From an uncultured Phascolarctobacterium sp. (lineage in GTDB: Bacteria > Bacillota > Negativicutes > Acidaminococcales > Acidaminococcaceae): DNA of 21,347 nucleotides. Shown here piece by piece: positions 16,279 to 21,347 of this stretch. Under the pieces are notes generated by a model that worked only from the letters and a program-made list of their open reading frames with translations, was not told the origin of the DNA and ran no database searches. Position 1 is the first letter of the stretch. Every line of letters begins with the position of its first letter. Location of the stretch: contig CASEGD010000001.1 of NCBI GenBank assembly GCA_949287345.1, positions 1-21,347 of the forward strand. The letters are read 5' to 3'. A program made the position numbers and the translations under genes.

Positions 16279-16388
16279 AAAATTACCTCAACATTAGTAT
16301 TTACTTATAATCTTACTACAATATTCGTATTTTTCAATAGGCTATAAAAATGTTAAACTCTTATTAGTTTAAACAAAGGATGGTTTTA
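16279..16388. promoter_or_regulatory. Divergent LysR / transporter control region
   Basis: The AT-rich 110-bp gap has a candidate plus-strand promoter: TTTTCA (16331-16336), 17-bp spacer, extended -10 TGT-TAAACT (16351-16359). Short dyads compatible with LysR sites (T-N11-A style, AT-rich) include AATA-TTCG-TATT (about 16319-16330), ATAG-G-CTAT (about 16337-16345) and the imperfect TGTTAAAC/GTTTAAACA pair (about 16351-16375). The minus-strand promoter could not be fixed. Confidence 0.45.
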
Positions 16389-17606
16389 ATGAACATTTTT
16401 GTAATTCTGGTTTTGGCTTTGCTGATTATAATGGTGCTGCTGCGCCGCCATGTGCCGATTGGCCCGGCTATTTTAGCGGCAGGCTTTTTTATCTGGGCAA
16501 CTACCGCTCCGCAGCTGCATTACCTGCCGAACGCGCTTTATACCACGCTGACCTCCGCGCGCACTTACGATTTAATTTTGGCGCTGTATTTTGTAATGTG
16601 CCTTGAGATTGAACTGCGCACCGGCGGCGTGCTGGACGGCATGGTGCGCGCCCTGCACCACCTTTTGCGCAGCCCGAAGCTGACGCTTGCCATTATGCCA
16701 GCCTTTCTGGGGCTGCTGCCCTCCCTCGGCGGCGCGCGTTTTTCCGCGCCGATTGTGGAAGGCGCTGCCAAAAATTTAGGGCTGACGGCAGAACACAAAG
16801 CCAATATCAACTTCTGGTTCCGCCACATTTTTGAATTTTCCAGCCCGATTATCCCAGGCATGCTGATGGCTTGCAGCATCGCCAACATTCCGTTCAGCCA
16901 GCTTCTGCGGCATCTGGCTTGGGTAACGCCGCTGTTTTTCGCCATTGGCTGGTTTGTGCTGATGCGCCCGCTGAAACTGCCTGCCGAAAACAAAGACGGC
17001 GGCAGTTTTGCCGAACACAAGCAGGATTATATCCACCTTTTGCTGGCGCTAGCGCCCGTTGCAGTTAACTTTATCCTCATCCTCAGCTTTAATTTTTCGG
17101 CTGCCGCCGCAATGGCACTGGTAGCGGTAACGCTGATTTTTGTACTGCGCTTCAGCAACCACGTTATCAACATCAAACAGGTTTTCACCGGCGCGTGCGA
17201 TTTAAAAATGCTGATGAACATTCTGTGCATTTTCTACTTCATCCAGATTTTAACGGACACTAAAGTTCTGTACGCCATCGTCAGCGAATTTCAAAAATCG
17301 CCGCTGCCGCAGCCCGTTATCGTCGCCGCCGTATCGTTCATCATCGGCGTGCTGACTGGTATGTCGCAGGGGCACGTCGCTATCGTCATGCCCATTATCG
17401 CCGCCATGGCGCCCGGCGATTTAACTTTGGCAGGCATTGCCATGGTGTTTGGCGTGGCCGGGCAAATGCTGACGCCGACGCATATGTGCCTGATTGTGAC
17501 GCTGGACTATTTTAAAGCCGATTACTTTAAATGCCTGCGCACGCTCTGCGTAATGTCCGCCCTGCTTCTGGCAGCGTTCAGCGCCGTAACCTATGTAATG
17601 CAGTAA
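16389..17606 (+). CDS. DUF401/TIGR00529-type integral membrane transporter
   Basis: This 405-residue, very hydrophobic protein uses ATG 16389, placed 8 nt after AAAGGA; ATG 16380 overlaps that RBS and is rejected. It shows about ten or eleven membrane segments with loops such as LPSLGGARFSAPIVEGAAKNLG (residues ~115-135) and FEFSSPIIPGML, plus a C-terminal GMSQGHVAIVMPIIAAM and PTHMCLIVTLDYF. These are conserved in the DUF401 family (TIGR00529), distantly like GntP/CitMHS anion permeases. The substrate is unknown; an organic acid is a guess from the wider clan. It is divergent from a LysR regulator that probably controls it, and ends at a strong shared terminator. Confidence 0.85.
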   Translation: MNIFVILVLALLIIMVLLRRHVPIGPAILAAGFFIWATTAPQLHYLPNALYTTLTSARTYDLILALYFVMCLEIELRTGGVLDGMVRALHHLLRSPKLTLAIMPAFLGLLPSLGGARFSAPIVEGAAKNLGLTAEHKANINFWFRHIFEFSSPIIPGMLMACSIANIPFSQLLRHLAWVTPLFFAIGWFVLMRPLKLPAENKDGGSFAEHKQDYIHLLLALAPVAVNFILILSFNFSAAAAMALVAVTLIFVLRFSNHVINIKQVFTGACDLKMLMNILCIFYFIQILTDTKVLYAIVSEFQKSPLPQPVIVAAVSFIIGVLTGMSQGHVAIVMPIIAAMAPGDLTLAGIAMVFGVAGQMLTPTHMCLIVTLDYFKADYFKCLRTLCVMSALLLAAFSAVTYVMQ

Positions 17607-17632
17607 AACTAAAAATTACCATAACATACAAA

Positions 17633-17665
17633 AAGACGCAGACCGAAATCTGCGTCTTAATTTTT
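17633..17665. terminator. Bidirectional terminator between transporter and tRNA
   Basis: The 10-bp perfect stem AAGACGCAGA 17633-17642 / TCTGCGTCTT 17649-17658 has a 6-nt loop. It is followed by AATTTTT on the plus strand; on the minus strand the arm runs into TTTTTGTATG. It ends the plus-strand transporter and the minus-strand tRNA transcript. Confidence 0.9.
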
Positions 17666-17668
17666 AAT

Positions 17669-17743
17669 TGGTGGGCCCAGTAGGGTTCGAACCTACGACC
17701 AATCGGTTATGAGCCGATGGCTCTACCACTGAGCTATAGGCCC
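17669..17743 (-). tRNA. tRNA with CAU anticodon (tRNA-Ile2 or elongator tRNA-Met)
   Basis: This 75-nt cloverleaf includes an encoded CCA. Acceptor GGGCCTA pairs with TGGGCCC (one U-G), the D-arm is GCTC/GAGC, the anticodon stem ATCGG/CCGAT encloses loop CTCATAA, and the T-arm GTAGG-TTCGAAC-CCTAC is followed by discriminator A. The CAU anticodon can be Met, or Ile2 read as AUA after lysidine modification. The Ile-like acceptor start GGGCCTATAGCTCAG, C4-G69/C5-G68 pairs and GGCTCATAACC loop lean toward Ile2. It is not initiator tRNA, which has three G-C pairs (GGG/CCC) at the base of the anticodon stem. Confidence 0.93.
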
Positions 17744-17771
17744 AAGCTATTGGCGCAAAGCCAACAGTAAT

Positions 17772-17800
17772 ATTTTACTAAAGTTAATATGCGTTGTCAA
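17772..17800 (-). promoter_or_regulatory. Predicted tRNA promoter
   Basis: On the minus strand, consensus TTGACA (17800-17795), a 17-bp spacer and TAAAAT (17777-17772) lie about 28 nt before the tRNA 5' end. The -35 directly abuts the rpoD stop codon. Between promoter and tRNA lies a small hairpin, TTGGC/GCCAA (17750-17764). Confidence 0.75.
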
Positions 17801-19045
<1,245 letters not shown>

Positions 19046-19066
<21 letters not shown>

Positions 19067-19155
19067 GCGTACCGGGTCGTCGATGCTGACGCCTTCCGGC
19101 GCCGATTTCTTTTAAGTACATGCGTACCGGGTCGTCGATGCTGACGCCTTCCGGC
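19046..19155. repeat. Exact 55-bp tandem duplication inside rpoD
   Basis: 19046-19100 and 19101-19155 are identical (each begins GCCGATTTCTTTTAAG and ends CGCCTTCCGGC). The unit length 55 is not a multiple of 3, so the second copy causes the frameshift. Removing one copy restores the continuous reading [19 protein letters not shown]. Confidence 0.97.
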
Positions 19156-19462
19156 ACATTCATGTTGGCAAGCTCTGCTTCGTTAATTTCGTCCGCTTCG
19201 CTGACAGCGTCAGGTTCCAAATCAATATCGTCGTGGCTATCATCCACAACGTCGATGCCTTTCTGGGCAATCAGTTCATACATGCTGTCCATATCGTCGG
19301 CGCTCATATCTTCGGCGTTCTGCATCGAATCCATAATTTCACGATAAGTGAGAACACCGCCATGTGATTTACCTTTTGTTAATAATTCCTCAACCTGCTC
19401 GGACGCTATTTTTGCATTAGCCATGGTGTTCCCTCCCTTCGTGATAAACTGCTTTAACCATT

Positions 19463-21250
19463 TCAATACAAGTTTTTAATCGCATCTTTTATTTTCTGGC
19501 TTTCTGCAAGCTCCTGCAAAAAGCGGCTGTCCCCCAAACGTTCATATTCATCGGCAAGCAGGCGGTGTTTTTCGTACAGCGCCTCTAGTTTGCCCTTATT
19601 CATCGTACGTATGCAGTCTTCGATGAGTTTTTCCTCATCGCCTGGCTGCACATTTTTTGCCATTATAGCGGCAAATTCTGCCGCCGCCTGCGGATTAAGG
19701 CTTCTGAAAAGCTCGGAAGCCGCGTCGCCGTCAGGCGATTTTGCCAGCTGCTCTGCAAGGGCATTGTAAATTTCTTCATGTTCCGTCGATGTAAACCCGG
19801 CTTGTTCTATCTTGTCCCTGTAAAGCAAAAGCAGCCGTAAATTTTTGGCAAGTATATTAAGAAGCTGGCGTTCAGCTTCGTCCTCCGCCCCTGCGGCGCG
19901 CACCGTTTTTTGCTGCGGCACCGGCGTTACAGGCTCGCGCCTGCCGCTTTTGCGTGCCAGTTTGCGGTACTCGCTCATAATAAGGCTTTCGTCTATTGTT
20001 AAAAGCTGTGCCAGCCTGCTGATGTGGCCGGCAACTTCAATATCGTTTTTACATTCTAACAGGAATGGTAATATTTTCGACACAGCTTCCACTTTTCCTG
20101 CTAAATTTGAAACATTATTTTGCGCAATCGTCTGCCGCATCTGAAAATCAAACCCGTCAGACGCATTTTCAACCAGCTTCAGGTACGCATCCGTGCCATG
20201 CTTGCGCACAAATTCGTCCGGGTCCTTGCCGTCCGGTACGGAAAGCACTTTTACCTTCAGCCCTGCGGCACGCGCAATGCTTACGGCCCTGATATCGGCA
20301 CGCAGGCCCGCTTCATCACTGTCGTACGAGAACACAACTTCATCGCACACTCGCGCTAAAAGTTTGGCCTGTTCAGCGGAAAACGCCGTGCCCATCGAAG
20401 CCACCGCCCAGTCGATACCGGCGGCGTGCAGGCTGATGGCGTCCATATAGCCTTCTACAATAATTGCCTGCCGTCTTTTTTTGATTTCCTTAAAAGCGGC
20501 GTGCAAACCAAACAGCAAAGTACGTTTGTTAAACCATTCCGTTTCGGCGGTATTCATGTATTTTGCGGTCTCCGCATTCTGTTCCAGCGTGCGCCCGCCA
20601 AACCCTACAACATGCCCGCGCGCGTCCTCAATCGGTATCATCACGCGCCCGCGGAACTTATCGTAAGCGCCGCTGCGTCCTTTTAAAGCAAGCCCTGCTT
20701 TAATCAGAAGTTCTTCGCGGCAGCCGCGTTTGCCCAGCGCTTTAACAAGCGATGTATAAACCGGCAGCGACACGCCGATGGAAAATTTTTCGATTATTTC
20801 GGGCGTTATGCCGCGCCCTGCAAGATATTTCTGCGCTATTCTGCCGTACTCGCTTTTAGCAAGGCATGCCTGATAAAAACGGGTTGCCAGCTCGTTAGCG
20901 GCAATAATTTCTTTCGCTTCTTTTTCGCGTTCAATTTCCTGCCTAGTTTTTTCGCGCTCCGGGATGGGTATGCCAAGTTTGTTGGCCAATATTTTCAACG
21001 CTTCCTGAAAAGTGCAGTTTTCAATCTTCATGATGAAGCTGAAAATATCGCCGCCCGCGTGGCAGCCAAAGCAGTAAAAAAAGTTTTTATCCGGCGAAAC
21101 CGAAAACGACGGTGTTTTTTCGCCATGAAAAGGACAGCAGCCCCAATAGCTGCTGCCGCGTTTTTTCAGCGGTACATATTCCGAAACTATATCGACGATA
21201 TTTGCCTGTGAGCGGACCTGCTCTTTAAAATCATCAAACATAATGCTCAT
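19463..21250 (-). CDS. dnaG: DNA primase
   Basis: This 595-residue protein starts at ATG 21250; ATG 21241 (MFDDFKEQ) is an alternative with better spacing to the G-rich RBS. DnaG makes RNA primers at the replication fork with DnaB helicase. The CHC2 zinc finger ligands are C39, H42, C60 and C63 (CCPFH...FYCFGC). The RNA polymerase core follows (KFRGRVMIPIEDARGHVVGFGGR). The TOPRIM catalytic acids are in EGYMD (266-270) and DSDEAG (310-315), with the DGKDPDEF loop after. The C-terminal ~150 residues are the diverged DnaB-interacting domain. Length is typical. It is followed 38 nt later by rpoD; this is the conserved dnaG-rpoD pair of the macromolecular synthesis operon, without rpsU in view. 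Confidence 0.96.
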   Translation of the reverse strand: MSIMFDDFKEQVRSQANIVDIVSEYVPLKKRGSSYWGCCPFHGEKTPSFSVSPDKNFFYCFGCHAGGDIFSFIMKIENCTFQEALKILANKLGIPIPEREKTRQEIEREKEAKEIIAANELATRFYQACLAKSEYGRIAQKYLAGRGITPEIIEKFSIGVSLPVYTSLVKALGKRGCREELLIKAGLALKGRSGAYDKFRGRVMIPIEDARGHVVGFGGRTLEQNAETAKYMNTAETEWFNKRTLLFGLHAAFKEIKKRRQAIIVEGYMDAISLHAAGIDWAVASMGTAFSAEQAKLLARVCDEVVFSYDSDEAGLRADIRAVSIARAAGLKVKVLSVPDGKDPDEFVRKHGTDAYLKLVENASDGFDFQMRQTIAQNNVSNLAGKVEAVSKILPFLLECKNDIEVAGHISRLAQLLTIDESLIMSEYRKLARKSGRREPVTPVPQQKTVRAAGAEDEAERQLLNILAKNLRLLLLYRDKIEQAGFTSTEHEEIYNALAEQLAKSPDGDAASELFRSLNPQAAAEFAAIMAKNVQPGDEEKLIEDCIRTMNKGKLEALYEKHRLLADEYERLGDSRFLQELAESQKIKDAIKNLY

Positions 21251-21269
21251 TTGCCTGCCCCCGTCACTT

Positions 21270-21298
21270 TAAATATCATCTGCTCTATTTATATTCAA
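21270..21298 (-). promoter_or_regulatory. Predicted dnaG-rpoD promoter (extended -10)
   Basis: On the minus strand, TTGAAT (21298-21293), a 17-bp spacer and TGA-TATTTA (21278-21270) lie about 20 nt before the dnaG start. The leader would be very short, so a further promoter outside the window cannot be excluded. Confidence 0.45.
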
Positions 21299-21304
21299 TA
21301 TCCA

Positions 21305-21327
21305 AATAAAAAATCCTCTTTTTTATT
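21305..21327. terminator. Possible A/T-only terminator hairpin upstream of dnaG
   Basis: AATAAAAAA 21305-21313 pairs perfectly with TTTTTTATT 21319-21327 around loop TCCTC. It probably belongs to a gene beyond the window edge. The stem has no G-C pairs, so support is weak. Confidence 0.3.
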
Positions 21328-21347
21328 AAATATAATTTATTTTTCGT

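Overview
The window looks like a chromosomal segment of a diderm Firmicute (Negativicutes; possibly the Acidaminococcaceae/Phascolarctobacterium side, but genus is a guess). It combines Firmicute traits (strong GGAGG-type ribosome binding sites, a dnaG-rpoD operon, an RpoD C-terminus very close to Bacillus SigA) with a type V autotransporter whose outer-membrane barrel ends in a terminal Phe, which requires an outer membrane.

Layout, left to right. (1) 3' end of a Kef-type cation/proton antiporter (+) converging on a small helix-turn-helix protein gene (-), with a shared terminator. (2) A structured non-coding stretch of 274 bp. (3) A two-gene minus-strand operon: a TibC/Aah-type autotransporter O-heptosyltransferase whose stop codon overlaps (ATGA) the start of an AIDA-like autotransporter with about 23 copies of an 18-residue repeat. 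The operon's predicted promoter contains a run of eight C/G in its spacer, a classic slip-prone arrangement. (4) A divergent small sigma-70-family factor. (5) A 52-residue rubredoxin gene on the minus strand. (6) A tight minus-strand DNA repair operon in transcription order exoA-uvrB-uvrA-uvrC (AP endonuclease/exonuclease III plus the nucleotide excision repair trio). (7) A minus-strand LysR regulator and a DUF2284 metal-binding protein, divergent from a DUF401/TIGR00529 membrane transporter. (8) A tRNA with a CAU anticodon. (9) The primase/housekeeping sigma operon dnaG-rpoD (minus). rpoD is broken in this sequence by an exact 55-bp tandem duplication. Because the gene is essential this is either an assembly error or a very unusual allele.

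The most interesting unit is the surface-adhesin module: glycosyltransferase and substrate translationally coupled, a potentially phase-variable promoter with an overlapping inverted repeat, and a divergent alternative sigma factor within 300 bp. The remainder is mostly housekeeping. All functions are read from sequence motifs and family knowledge; no database search was run.
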